From NCBI RefSeq assembly GCF_002994745.2, contig NC_037091.1, forward strand, positions 57,707,612 through 57,771,611: a stretch of 64,000 bases of DNA, in the 5' to 3' direction. Position numbers and translations under genes: made by a program. This stretch comes from Rosa chinensis. Its lineage: Eukaryota > Streptophyta > Magnoliopsida > Rosales > Rosaceae. Shown in pieces: positions 24,213 to 36,906 of this stretch; position 1 is the first letter of the stretch; every line of letters begins with the position of its first letter. A model generated the notes under the pieces. It saw only the letters and a program-made list of their open reading frames with translations, was not told the DNA's origin and did not search any database.

Positions 24213-26244
24213 TCTTAACTTTAAAATAATATGTGATATTTTTATTTGTGTATGATACATCAAAATTTTCGGTAATTCTTTTTCGTAACAAACTATTTTC
24301 TTTCATTTATGAAAATAATTAAGAGACTTCTTACATATCTTCGTAAATATTGTTTCAACTTATCAATAGAGAATAATACCTCCTTTCATATATAGATTAA
24401 TGATGTAACATAGACAGCTTGATTCAAAAACAAAACTAAGTTCAATACGCAAGACCTGGCTTTATCAGGGTCATGCACATGCAGATTGGAAGGTACGTGT
24501 CTTCTCTTGGTTTATAATGGAAACGAATGCATGGGAGGCTAGCCTCTATATATATATTCGTTTAGACTCCAAGTAACTATAATGCTATTGCACATGAACA
24601 TTATTATTTAATAGTTCAGAGGCTTCTGCGTGCAGGGTGCGTGCAGAGAAATGCTTGATTGTACCGTTGAGGGAGTCAGTATGTCAAGTGTTGCATTCAT
24701 ATGAATATGATGAAATTTATAGTAGTTCGATCGACTGTCCGACTGTCCATCTCATAACAATAATGTAACATCTCATGTCACTCAACATGCGCACAAGTCT
24801 TTTCCTAGTGTTTCTGACATACCAACAATTCGATATGGTCGATCTAGCTAGCTATTACTTCCTCTAAGCAACCAATATCATTCATATGATATATGATATA
24901 TATCTACAAGCTAGAGGTTGAGGTACATTGCATTGGTTAATTGGTACTTTGATTTAGGAGTTAAGAGTGAACCACGTACTACCTCTTTCGACTAATCAAG
25001 CCTTAAATCCCCCTTCCCTTTAGACTTTAATGTTTCAAGAAAGGTTAGCCAGCTTGTTGCAAAATCATACCTAGGTTGTTCTTTGCCTCTCACCGAAGCA
25101 ATCCGAACAGATTGTCCATCAATGCTAGCTGTAGTAGATGTGAGTTATGTATAAGTAATTTCATGTTAATCATTTAACAATCATCAGGTAATAGTTCATT
25201 CAAATTTGTGATTAATACATACAATTCAGAAATATGAAATACTTAAATGAATTGAAATTAAACTTAAAGTAATATTTTTCGTAACTGTTATTGTAGCATT
25301 ATTGTTATATCATTAGATTATTTTTTATGTTTCAATCATAAATTAATCATCCGTCAATAGTAGGTAAACATGATGATAAGCTAACCTCTTTTTGATTTGT
25401 TCTTTGAACAAAACTTAACTCTTTTTAAAGTAAAATGAATGGAGAAGGCTCCAACAACAAGTTTCCATCTCCTTCAGTCATATTTTGTTTTAACAGATAT
25501 AGTTTGGTGATGAGCAGCTGGAGAAACAATGGAGTGGCACATATTTAGTATCGTTTCACTTTCATGTACATATTTAGGTCCTATAGGAAAAGCTTAAAGT
25601 ATGTGCTAGTGAGTGATCAAAACTTTAAGTCTCAGTCAAAAAAAGTCATGTGGCCTAGCAATATAGCAAATATAGTAATAAACAGAGGGAATTAAATTGT
25701 TAAATATCACCTTCTTAGATTCTCGTTTTTCATGGATCACAGTTGACATCAAATTCACAGCTAAGCTAGTCTTAAGACTCTGTTTCACTGTAGCCCTTTG
25801 TTGTTGCACTCACTCACCTCATGAATTTCCAATTCCATTTTATTATTGGAAAGTAAACCCACGCGCGCAATCTGATACATAGTTTCACACACTCACCTGC
25901 TACCTTGGCAATTTTTGGCTCATAAAAGATAGTCAGTTTTCTTGTTATTTGTTTAATAATTGGTTTGGTTTCCTCATTGCTTGTTACTATGCCAATGATT
26001 CTCTCTCTCTCTCTCTCTAAAGTCTGAACCTTTACCATCTTCTCCTTCCTCCTCCTCTCTCCCCCTTAGTTGTTGCTATTCTTTCTTTTTCCATTTCCCC
26101 GTTCCGTTCAAAACCCATCTCGGAGATCCTTTGCTTGTTCTAATTCTTTCACATTTTCTTGAAAAATTTAAAGAAAAAGTGACCAAAGCTTTTGGCAGGG
26201 AAGAGTGAAGAGAGGGTTCAGATCTAGAAGAGCTAAGGTTGTTT
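24213..26244. other. intergenic and MAP65-6 upstream region
   Basis: No coding signal is seen. The right end is pyrimidine-rich (CT run at 25998-26018, then ccttcctcctcctctctccc), typical of a plant promoter or leader, and probably contains the MAP65-6 transcription start. Confidence 0.4.
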
Positions 26245-26350
26245 ATGGCAATGGAGACTGGCCCAAGTGTTTCTTGGTCTCTTGGTCTCTCTTTGACTTG
26301 ATAACAAATTAATGCCTCCTCCTCCTCCTTCTTTCTTTTCTGGTGTGTAA
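26245..26350 (+). promoter_or_regulatory. two short upstream ORFs in the MAP65-6 leader
   Basis: An 18-codon frame (26245-26301) and a 12-codon frame with a proline run (26312-26350) lie upstream of the MAP65-6 start at 26475 with no intron signal between. If the transcript starts upstream of them, ribosomes would meet them first. No transcript evidence is available here. Confidence 0.35.
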
Positions 26351-26474
26351 ACTTTTTCCACTGTCAACCTCTGCTTCTTCAATTTGGGTACTCTTGGTTT
26401 ATTGGGTGTACTTCAAAGCTCACAAGAAACTTGCTTTAACTTCAATTTGAGTAAGTCACAGAGATCTGAGCAAA

Positions 26475-29400
26475 ATGCTAGCTCTTGGGAGTCCCACTAT
26501 CAGCTTCAGAGCAAGCAGTGGCTGCAATCATTTGCTCAAAGAGCTTCAGGTCTTTCTCTCTTCTTCACTTTCTGTGTTTCTTGTTGTTTCTAAACAGTAA
26601 AGTTTGTGACTTTTTCTAATTGGGTCTTCTTCTTCTTCTTCTTGGAAGCCTGCTTTTTCATTATGGGTTTTCAGTCTACTTTAAGTTTTTTTTGCTCTGT
26701 CAAAAGGAGAGCATTGATTATTTCGCTAAAATGTGTCATAATGGAGCTTTAAATTAGGCGTCTTTTATGTTTTCTTTGAATTATTAGAGAAAGTAGATGT
26801 GTCTTTCCACCTTTTTAAGTTAATAGGCTCCGTGGAATGTGATCTGTTCACCATAGTTTTCAAATTCAGTTTCTCTGTATCACTGTGTATACTCGAGCAT
26901 GGTTTTTATGAAAAATATGTGTTTGTATATGTTAGGGATTTTTTTTTCTGTTTTATTCCTATTTTTCTTTTCTTCTAATGGGTTTCGCCAATCTCTGGAA
27001 TTTCCGACTATTTTCCTTGTAATCATGGCAAAATTGACGGGTTAATTATCTATGTTTGTATTCATTTCCTGGCTTTTTGTGTAAGTGTCTTCCTGAATTC
27101 TGAAGTTCCTCAATTTCACTTTTCTATTTCAATGGATTTTTTGAGACTAGGGTTCTGTTCACTTGTTTTTCTTATGGGATTTGACTTTCTGTTGGTTCTT
27201 CCAAAATGCTCATTTATCTGTGGTAATAAACCAGGGATGCTACTTGGCCGGAATGAAATTGCTAAAACTTTGGGTTCTTGACTTTTGTTTCCCAATTTCC
27301 ATAATTCAACATTACTACTTCATTTATCTTAATTTTGAAGATTTTCTCTGTTTTTTTTTTTTCTACTATGCAAGATTTAATGTGTCATAGGTCACGAGAA
27401 CGGTGCTTGTGTGTTTCCTTTGGTTACTTTTCGTTAATAAAATGTTTGTTACCCCATGTACTTCTGGCAAATTTTTCACACTCTCCCGTGAAGTAAAGAA
27501 AATGTGAATGGTAAAAACCGTTATTGTGAATGGTGATACAGCAATAACCGTTTTTGTGCTTCTGCTTTGCAGCAAATATGGAATGACATTGGTGAGAGCG
27601 CGGCAGACCAAGACCGCATGTTGTTGGAGTTGGAAAGGGAATGCTTAGAAGTTTACAGGAGGAAGGTTGATGAAGCTGCCAATACCAAGGCACGCCTTCA
27701 TCAGTCCGTTGCAGCAAAAGAAGCTGAGCTCGCCACTCTCATGGCTACTCTGGGGGAACTCAATATTGATTCACCGGTAAAGAATCAAAACTTGGACTGT
27801 TGTGGAACTGATCATTTATTGACCATTTTTTGTTCTCGTACTAGCAGTTTTGCTCTCCTATTTTCCAATTTGGGTCATTTATTTGTCATATTTGTGATTA
27901 ATATACTGTGATTGAATGGCTAGGTTTGTTATTGTTTATCATTCAGATCTATATGGGTACATTTGGATTGTAATACTTCTTAACTAGAATATTCTTACCA
28001 CGATTATCAGATGTAGGGAAGAATGCCCTTTGGCTTTTTATAGTTCTTCAAGATTCTAGCCTGTAGAAGAATTTTGTTTAATAAGCGTCTTTTCCTGTTA
28101 TTAAATGTTGGTAATACTGTTCTGCTGGGTAATCCTTTTATGAACCCTGTGTAGACCCTGTGTACTGATTGTGGCTACCAGCTGCTGTTTCAGTTGCATA
28201 TGTTTACTAATTCACAACATAATTTTACAGATACGGAGAGAAAAGAGATCAAGTTCTTTGAAAGAGAAACTCGCATCTGTTGCACCACTGCTAGACAATC
28301 TAAAAATGAAGAAAGAGGCACGAATGAAGCAATTTTCAGATATAAGGACACAAATTGAGAAGATCAGCGAGGAAATATCTGGTTACGATAATCTCAACAG
28401 TTCTTTGATCAGTTCATTAACCCTTGATGAGCATGACTTGTCATCGAGGAAGCTAACTGAATATCAAGCACATCTGCACACCCTTCAAAAGGAGAAGGTG
28501 AGTATATTATGATACGAGCTCATACTGCAAGTTAACTTGGTGATTCTTTTATCATAATTTGAGTTGTGAGGTCCTGGATAAATGGTTGCAACTGCTGTTC
28601 TACATCTGTGTAAATGAAATATAGTCATCTTGCTAAAGTGGGAGAATTTAGATAAAATCTTTAGATAGCTTATGTCTGATCTCACAATTTGAAGACAATT
28701 TGCGGGAGGTTACAGCTCTATAGCTGTAACCAAGGGTTACATTTGTCTTTGATAGTTTACTTTCTGACAATACCTTTTGGGTTGATTTTATCACTGAAAA
28801 TTGTTGGATAAACAAGAAAAGCTGTCCTATTTTAGACAGGAGGTTATTTGCATTATGGATGCTTTGGACAGGGTTTAGCTCACTTATACTGTATTTGTAT
28901 CTATATTCTGATAATTTGAGTATGCTTCTCTGTTTTGGCAGTCCGACCGCCTTCAGAAGGTTTTGGAATATATCAATGAGGTTCATTCTCTTTGCGGTGT
29001 GCTTGGCTTGGATTTTGGTAAGACTGTAAGTGAAGTGGATCCTAGCTTGCAGAGGACAAACTCAGAACAGTCCACGAACATCAGCAATAGCACATTGGAG
29101 GGTCTAGAGCAGACCATTCTCAAGTTGAAAACCGAAAGAAAAGCTCGAATCCAGAAGGTAAATCCTGTTCCTACTGTACATGCTTTTGATTCTGGCTATG
29201 AAATGCAAGTGTAACCTTTTTCCAAAATGCAGCTAAAAGATGTCGTAGCATCCCTCTATGAACTTTGGAATTTGATGGACTCTTCAAAAGAAGAAATGAA
29301 TAAATTTTCAAGGATTACTTACATTCTTGGAAATGCAGAACCAGAAATTACACATCCTGGCTTACTTTCAACAGATGTTATTGAACAGGTTGAATATCAA

Positions 29401-31054
29401 TCTCATATCTCTTAGTTGTAGTTCTCCAAATATTTATCCTCAAATTACTCTCATCACTTTGACAGGCATCGGCAGAAGTGGAGAGACTCACTGAATTGAA
29501 AGCAAGTAGAATGAAAGAGCTCGTTATGAAAAGGAGGTCTGAATTAGAGGAAATATGCAGCATGACTCACATTGAACCTGATACCAACACAGCTGCTGAG
29601 AAATCAAGTGCATTGATAGATTCTGGTATCAAACTTCACTTTGGTTAAAGCCAGTTAGATGTATTTGCTAATATATAATTGCCTAAAAAAGGTCTATTGA
29701 TCATGTTACTTTTGTTCAGGTCTAGTAGATCCGTCCGAACTTCTGGCAAACATAGAAGCACAGATACTCAAAGTTAAAGAAGAAGCTCTAAGTCGAAAAG
29801 AAATTACGGATAGGATAGACCGGTGGCTATTTGCTTGTGAAGAGGAAAATTGGCTCGAAGACTACAATCAAGTAAGCTTTGAGATGTTGTGGTAGCTTTT
29901 CAGTTTTCACCGGTTCTGATAAGAAAACAATAGCTGGTTATTCTAGCTGGTCTTTTTATCCTACATCAGCTTATTTATTTCAGATATTTCTGAAGTTAGA
30001 TTTGTTTGACATTTATTAGCTACAATCCATCTTTTGTGCCACCGTTAATTATTAATGCCTCTTCTTTGTAATACTTCTAGTTTTATTCTTTTTTAAATCT
30101 TCTTATTGAATTCCAGGATGACAGTCGGTACAGTGCTGGGAGAGGGGTTCACATTAACCTTAAACGTGCAGAACGTGCTCGAGTGACTGTAAACAAAATT
30201 CCAGGTACTGTCTTCTTTAGCATTCACTACTGTATCTGTGGCTGTAGCACTGTTAGAGCTAACAATTTCTCTTTGCAGCAATTGTTGACAATTTGATAAA
30301 CAAAACGCTGGCCTGGGAAAACGAGAGAAAGGCATTATTTCTTTATGATGGGGTAAGTAGTTGTATTCTAGGATTTGTTTTCTCTCTGGTCTGTTCTCTT
30401 CTAAACTTGGGTTCCAAATATTTGCAGGTACGCTTGGTGTCAATACTAGAGGATTACAAGGTGAGCAGGCGGCAGAAGGAAGAGGAGAAGAAGCGATCTA
30501 GGGTAAGTTTAACTACACTATCTTATGTGGGTCTTTCATATACTTTCAGCAGCTACTTACTGTGTACTATTCTAAGGGAAAGTTGTCACTCAAAGATAAA
30601 AATAAAACAGTTGTGTCGAATGAGTTTGTAAACTGGCACAGTTGCTTAAAATCTTATCTTATGGCTCGTTCCTCTTCCTCTGTGGATGATGTCTTTAACA
30701 TTCTTTCCTTTATAGGACCAAAAGAAGATCCAAGATCTTCTCCTCACAGAGAAAGAGGCCATGTATGGGTCTAGACCTAGTCCTAGAAAAAGTAATAGCT
30801 TCAGAAAACCAAATGGATATCGTGCAAATGGAAATGGATCCATGACTCCTACCCCTCGTCGGAACTCAGTTGGCAGCGGCACTCCGGAGCTCTTAACACC
30901 CCGATCTTACTCAGGGCGCCAAAATGGATATTTCAAGGAAATGAGACGATTGTCTACCGCACCACTGAACTTTGTGGCCATATCAAAAGAAGATACAATG
31001 TCATATGCTACATCTGCTTGTGGTTCAGTGTTAGGCTCCCCCCCTCGCGATTAA
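26475..31054 (+). CDS. MAP65-6: 65-kDa microtubule-associated protein MAP65-6
   Basis: Eleven exons: 26475-26549, 27573-27776, 28231-28497, 28942-29157, 29233-29388, 29466-29625, 29720-29871, 30117-30204, 30279-30352, 30428-30502 and 30716-31054, giving 601 aa with all phases closing. MAP65/Ase1/PRC1 proteins are coiled-coil dimers that bundle antiparallel cortical, preprophase and phragmoplast microtubules. The start [12 protein letters not shown] and the segment [12 protein letters not shown] are typical of the MAP65-6/-7 branch. The long central part is heptad-rich coiled coil. The conserved microtubule-binding region includes [50 protein letters not shown] and [11 protein letters not shown]. 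The basic Ser/Pro-rich tail ([19 protein letters not shown]) has likely phosphorylation sites. Length is close to Arabidopsis MAP65-6 (about 608 aa). It follows cyclin J18 on the same strand as in Arabidopsis, but with about 9.8 kb of transposon-filled spacer. Confidence 0.95.
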
Positions 31055-31072
31055 TGCTAAACATTGGAAATG

Positions 31073-31187
31073 GTATGCTTCACTACCGTAAATCTTTCCC
31101 TATGTTTATTCTTTAAAAATTTATGCAGAGCATTCTGCAAGATTCTTGTTCTCCACTTTATTGATGACTTGGTGGTGTTTTTTGCAG
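31073..31187 (+). other. probable intron in the MAP65-6 3' untranslated region
   Basis: A donor (aaatg followed by gtatgc) and an acceptor (ttttttgcag) frame a T-rich 115-bp segment starting 18 nt after the stop codon. Because it is so close to the stop, splicing here would not be expected to trigger nonsense-mediated decay under the usual 50-nt rule. Confidence 0.5.
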
Positions 31188-32170
31188 GTCATGCAGCTGC
31201 TTACAAGTTAGATGAAAGTACACCGGATTAAAGCAGCGGAAAAATTGTGAATATGGAAGGGGATTGTATACACTAGTCTATGATTGTAATTTGTTAGGAT
31301 TACGTGGAAAATGGTAGTAGTTTAACTTTTGAGAACAAAGTTGTGCTTTGAGAGGTGACTCTGCTAGGTAAAGTTTTGGCTTTTCACTTGTTAACTTGGG
31401 AGTCTTGCATGTCAATATTGAGTAGCTTTATATTAAAAAGGGTTATATGGTAGTGCTGGGTGCTGACCTTGTCCTTTGTTGGATTTGCTCGTGTTTTCAC
31501 TATTTCATGTTTTGATGTGTATATATGAGTTCCACACCATGATAGCTCCCATTTCATCCAAAGTTTATTCATTCCCTGCAGCTTATGGTTCATATTCTGC
31601 ATGCATATTTTTTCTACTTGTTCATTAATCTAAGCTTGCAAGAGCCTCAAAGGACCCAATGTCGCAATATTTTGCTTGCTTTCCAGCAAATGTTAGCTCC
31701 ACAAACCGGTCATGCATTCCCATTCTCAACCTTCTCCCTCACACTGAAATAAAGAAGCCGCAACTTGATCCAAGTGCAATTTCATGGTCTCTTCTATATG
31801 CTCTGATCAGTCTGAAACGTAAAGATCAGATCTTGGACTATCCTGACGTAGTACCAAGAATACAAAGATGAGACCTTTCGAGCAAATTATTCTGACTGGA
31901 GCACCCAATTTATCGATTATCTAAATATTAATTTTATATACTATAATTTTCAATACATATACATTACGTGACAGGCCCTACACAAAGTCTATAGAGAGGC
32001 ACTGACATTGCAACAAAGATGTGAAATTTATTGTTAACTAGGGGACAATCTAGTAATAGCAGAGTGGAGTGTAATCAGTTGGGAGAGAAAGAACGGGATC
32101 TGGTCTGTCATTAGATTGTTCGGCTAAAAAAAGAAAGAAAGAAAAAGAAAAAAAGAAAAAAGAAGAGGGG
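31188..32170. other. MAP65-6 3' end and spacer before IAR1
   Basis: Probable 3' untranslated sequence followed by spacer. A purine tract of A and G (32127-32170) directly precedes a 33-codon ORF. No other coding signal is seen. Confidence 0.4.
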
Positions 32171-32272
32171 ATGGATGTGGTGACCTTCGGTATCATAATC
32201 GGAATAATAGTGCTTTTCTTTTTAATCGTTTGCGTTATCACCATTGAAGGCGTCTGCAAGAACCGTTCTTAG
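32171..32272 (+). CDS. 33-aa hydrophobic micro-ORF upstream of IAR1
   Basis: ATG at 32171, in a good plant context (G before it and G at +4), opens a 33-codon frame ending at TAG 32272, 77 nt before the IAR1 start. The peptide is almost entirely one predicted membrane helix (MDVVTFGIIIGIIVLFFLI onward) followed by a short EGVCKNRS tail. It could be an upstream ORF in the IAR1 leader or a separate tiny membrane-protein gene. I do not recognise the family, and whether it is translated is unknown. Confidence 0.45.
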   Translation: MDVVTFGIIIGIIVLFFLIVCVITIEGVCKNRS

Positions 32273-32349
32273 TAGTTAAAGTCTACTGTTTCTCTTTCAC
32301 CCAAACAGCTCCTTAAGACTTTAACGAGCGGTTGGGCTTGTGTCTGGAC

Positions 32350-35300
32350 ATGGAGTTGCGTAAGAGACGTATGTTGTCTGTTGTTGCTGCTTTGGTTCTT
32401 GGGCTGTGTTTGGATCTGAGCTTGGTTTGTGCATCTGGGGAGGCTCATGTTCACACCCACCACTGTAATCATGGCCATGATGACCATGACCATCATGGCC
32501 ATGGTCACCAAGGCCAGAGCTTGGTGGGGTCGAAGCTTCTTCCGGAGGAATTGGCGGAGGAGGAGGATATGAAGTTGTATGGATTTGGGTTTCAACATGA
32601 CCATGAGCATTTTGGTGCTTTGCAGCTCTCGGTGACTGGTATGTGTTTTTGCAATCTTCTGATGATTATGTTGGGATGAGTTTGTATCTACTGTTGACTT
32701 GTAAAGGTTTTCGATTTTGGGTTTGCTGACATATGTGTACTGTATGAAGCAATGAATTGTTTGTGCCCTTTTTTGTGTGGTTGCCAAACAAGTTCTGGGA
32801 TTTTTTGCAATTATTAGATTTTGATGACGTTGTCATTCTGGTGTACGAATTGATAGAATTTGGGAATGTGCTTCACTATAGACAATCTGAGATATCAGTA
32901 ACAAGCTTTGTCAGTTAGGTAAAGAAATTGATAGGATTGGGTAAATAAATCAGCATATGAACTGAAGCACCTCATTTTAAAGTTTCGATATGTAACATGG
33001 AACACAGTATCACAAGCGTAAAGCAATGAGATGTCCCCCTCGGTTGGTGTTTTGATCTCTATATTTGTTAAATACAGACTTCACTCTTTTTCAACTCTGC
33101 TTCACCCTGGTCACAGTTCTAAGTTCTTAGTTCCTATCTATTCGTATTACCTTTTTGTGTCAAGTTATAATACTCATCTGAAATGTGTCCCTGACTCCAT
33201 GTAACCTTGTTCCTCTTTTATTGGTTATATTTAATTATTTATAGGTCTTTGGATTCATTCATTGGGATGCTCGTTTTTGGTCAGCATGGCTTCCCTCATT
33301 TGCCTGATTATCTTGCCAGTAATATTCGGTAAGTCACTTCATTGCAAATGTACAGATCCTTACTTGACATTGGCAATGACTTTTTTCTCAATTAAGTGAT
33401 AAACTTGCTCTAGTCAGCAATATTCAGGGACTGACTGTATTGCATTATTGCAGTGCAGGGGAAACCATCCAAGGCAGTTGTTGATTCGTTGGCTTTATTT
33501 GGGGTCAGATTCCTTATTATTGCTCATTTACATTTAACTTCTAATGCTTCTTTGTAATTGTAAATTTTATGTGGTTTACATCGCTTCACTACCATGTGTT
33601 ATCAATTAATCACCAGCTCTCCCTTTGTTTTCTTTGCCATTGCTAATATGGTGAATCTAAACTGCTAGTTCAGTGCAGTACTTTCTATGTCAACACTATC
33701 CTTTTATGCTGTAAGACTTTCCTGTTGACTATTGAAGCTGAAATTTGGCTTTGTGAAATATGTCTCCAATTTGCTAAACATTGCCTACTACATTTCCTCG
33801 TATTAAAGCAACTAAAATACGAATTTGGATGGCTTTTGGAAGTTTTTACAATATTTTACTTGGGGTTGAATGTTAACTCAGCCCCTGGCATGGTGGGTTT
33901 CTAAGGTAGCTGATGTTGACTTCTGTAGTATGTGGAACAGGCTGGGAATTTGTACTGTTTTTACCCCAGAAACTTGGAAATTGTGGGGTTGGGTAGGCTC
34001 TGTTCAACTTCCATAGCCTTGCTATCCTGAGTGGATCTCAGGGATCCAGAACATCTTAGGAAAAAATGCCATTTTGGCATCTAAGTTGCAGTGGCTTAGT
34101 GGTGTTGACCTTAATATGGCTCCCAGATTCCTAATGCCAGGGTTCAAGCCTCAGTAATTCAGTAATATACATGTTTTGACTTAAGATGGATTGATTACTG
34201 AACTGTTAGATTTACTATCATTAATCTATCCTGACATAGTCAAATCCATATTTGAAAAGTTTTGCATGAGCATGTGTTAGATTTGAGCTCCGACATTTCA
34301 CCATTTCTGTCAGTTACCAAACAACAGGATCTTTTGTCCTATATTGTTCTTAAATTTTGAATGCCTTTCTGAACTAAGCAACGTATACTTGTTCAATTGT
34401 GTTGGATGTATCATAATATAAAAAATTTCTTTTGTTTACTTTTGAACAAATAGTGTCTTTGATCGGAATATTATTTGCCAATGATAATTATCATATCTCA
34501 AAGAGCATGCAGTTAATGGTTCTCATTAGTCAGAGGATTTGAAAAACATTTCTAGTGTATTGTTTCTTGAACCGTTATTTGAATTTCATTTGCAGGCTGG
34601 AGCTATGTTAGGGGATGCTTTCCTTCATCAATTACCACATGCTTTTGGTAGGACATTAGTTAGACATTCAATTATAATGCTTGCATTGATTTGCAGCTTT
34701 TAGTTCATCTCTACATGCATTATACATATAGGGTGTAGCTGTTCATGTTTGCATTTCTTATAAGTGAGTCAGAATCCAATTTATTGCAGGTGGAGGGCAC
34801 TCACATGACGACCATGTAGGCCATGATCATCACGATCATAGTGAACATGAGCATTCACATGCACATTCTTTGGAAGATCTTTCTGTAGGAATTGCTGTCC
34901 TGGGTTAGTATTAATATACATTTTTCATGTTGTCTTGTTGGATTTTAGTTGCATTCGTATAACTATATAATGGTTGTTGCAGCGGGAATTGTATTGTTTC
35001 TTCTGGTAGAAAAGATGGTGAGGTATGTTGAGGAACACTCTGGAGGAACTAATGCATTGGGTCATGGTCATCATCACCACCATCACAGCAAGAAATTGAT
35101 GGATGACAACGATTCTCATGATGACTTGACATCAGAATCTTCCACTGGAAAAGATGGACGGAAGCCAAATGTGTCATCTGAAGGAAAAGTGGAAAGTGAA
35201 GTTTTAAATGATTCTTTGAAGGAAAATTCTCATCTTGATTCTCAATTGCGTAAGGTAAGCAGCTTAGTCAGCATCTTGATTTATATTCAAACTTCAGCAA

Positions 35301-36460
35301 GGTTGTGTTGCACCTTGATTTTATGTCAGATATAGAACTGCTATTGGTTAGCTTATAAATTACTTTCATGTCTATATCAATGTTAAAAGGTTAAGGATAG
35401 CTGTCTGCTAATGACAATTTTCATGTTTCCCATTTAGTTGAAGAAAAATTACCCTTGGTAATGAAGTTTTATTGTGTTTGAAGTATTGACAGTGCCATCT
35501 GGCCAATCTTGCAGAGAAACACTGCCACAGGTGATAGGGATAATAAACAAGATGTTCATGCTGCAGAAGACTCGAGTCATGATACTAAATCGTTAGATGT
35601 AGAACCTACACGATCACCCAACAATCTTGTGTTTGGTTATCTCAATCTCTTCTCTGACGGTGTTGTATGTGGTTCTTATTTACAGTCAATCTTGTACTTA
35701 TTCAAACAAAAACTGTGGTTCATGATACAGGGTTATTATTGTAATAAAAAGCGTTGTCTTTCCACTGCAGCACAATTTCACAGATGGGATGGCTTTAGGA
35801 AGTGCTTTCCTGCTTCATGGTACTGTTGGTGGGTGGTCTAGAACTCTATTCTTGCTTGCGCATGAGATTCCTCAAGAGGTTTGAGTTTTCCCTTTTGTTC
35901 ATTTAATGTGGTTAATACTATATATTCAAGTATGAATCTCTTATCAATACATGCAGTGTTCATAATTTATCACCTTACTCTGTTTCAGGTTGGTGATTTT
36001 GGTATTCTGGTGAGGTCTGGTTTCAGTGTATCTAAAGCTCTCTTTTTCAATTTCCTCTCAGCACTTGTGGCCCTCGTTGGAACTGCAATGGTAGGTTATA
36101 GTCTATACTAGGTTTTCCTTTTCAATTTGTATCTTCAGTGATTGAAATGACCTTCTCAGTCGCTTTTGGTGCAGGCTCTGCTTGTTGGACAAGATCCGGG
36201 ACAGTCATCTTTGATGGAGGTGAAAATAGCCTGACTTGTTGGTTGAATTAGTTCATACTTGCCTGTCAAAATCTCAATGAAATTTCGCTTCTACCAAATT
36301 GCAGGGTTTTACAGCTGGTGGATTTATATACATTGCGGTTGCTGGAGTGCTTGCAGAAATGAATAACAATGGCAATTCATCATTGAAAAGCACAGCGATG
36401 CAATTAACTTCGTTGATACTCGGCATGTCAGTTGCTCTATGTATTTCACTTTATGAATGA
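32350..36460 (+). CDS. IAR1: IAR1, histidine-rich ZIP-family metal transporter
   Basis: Eleven exons: 32350-32638, 33245-33328, 33454-33503, 34596-34647, 34790-34903, 34983-35254, 35515-35664, 35771-35878, 35989-36090, 36175-36219 and 36305-36460, giving 473 aa (Arabidopsis about 469). IAR1 is related to animal KE4/SLC39A7 ZIP transporters of the secretory pathway and was found through resistance to IAA-alanine, so it is thought to set metal levels for auxin-conjugate hydrolases. A signal peptide or first helix (about 8-28) is followed by a His-rich segment (33-53). ZIP signatures are intact: HQLPH (152-156), HNFTDG (338-343) and HEIPQE (368-373), which form the metal site. His-rich loops follow the helix around residue 150 and the GIVLFLLVEK helix. 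The ATG at 32350 is chosen because it gives the signal-like N terminus. Confidence 0.95.
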
Positions 36461-36906
36461 AAGTGCATTTAGAAATTGGGACTCAACTATCGAAATTGTA
36501 CTAATAGGGGATGAAATCAAATTACAATTCTTCTTCTCCACGTGAAATGTGTGGGGAATGTGAAAATGAGACGAGAGAAGATAGAGAAAAGAAGAAGGAT
36601 TCCATACACATTCTGTGGAACATGGTTCTTGTTTTTCCGCTGATTTGGTAGATAAACATGCTTTAGTTAAACACGCTTCGTCTTCTTCTTTTTCTCCCTC
36701 AATTTGATTGATGGTTTCGTTCGTAAAAAACACAAAGCTCAATATTTAGAAACAGAAGCTGAAATAGGCAATGAAATTACAGAAGAGTTCGTCCTGCATC
36801 TTTCTATACCAGCTACAATATATGTAATTGACCATTTTCCTCGTCTCACTCGATAATCAATAACACACTTGAAAAGAGCTAGACAAGTGACGTGAGCCAT
36901 TTTCGA

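Noticed and set aside
34090..34190. SINE-like box A/box B pair in IAR1 intron 3
   Set aside because: The motifs are degenerate, and no poly(A) tail or target duplication could be found, so it is not listed as an element.
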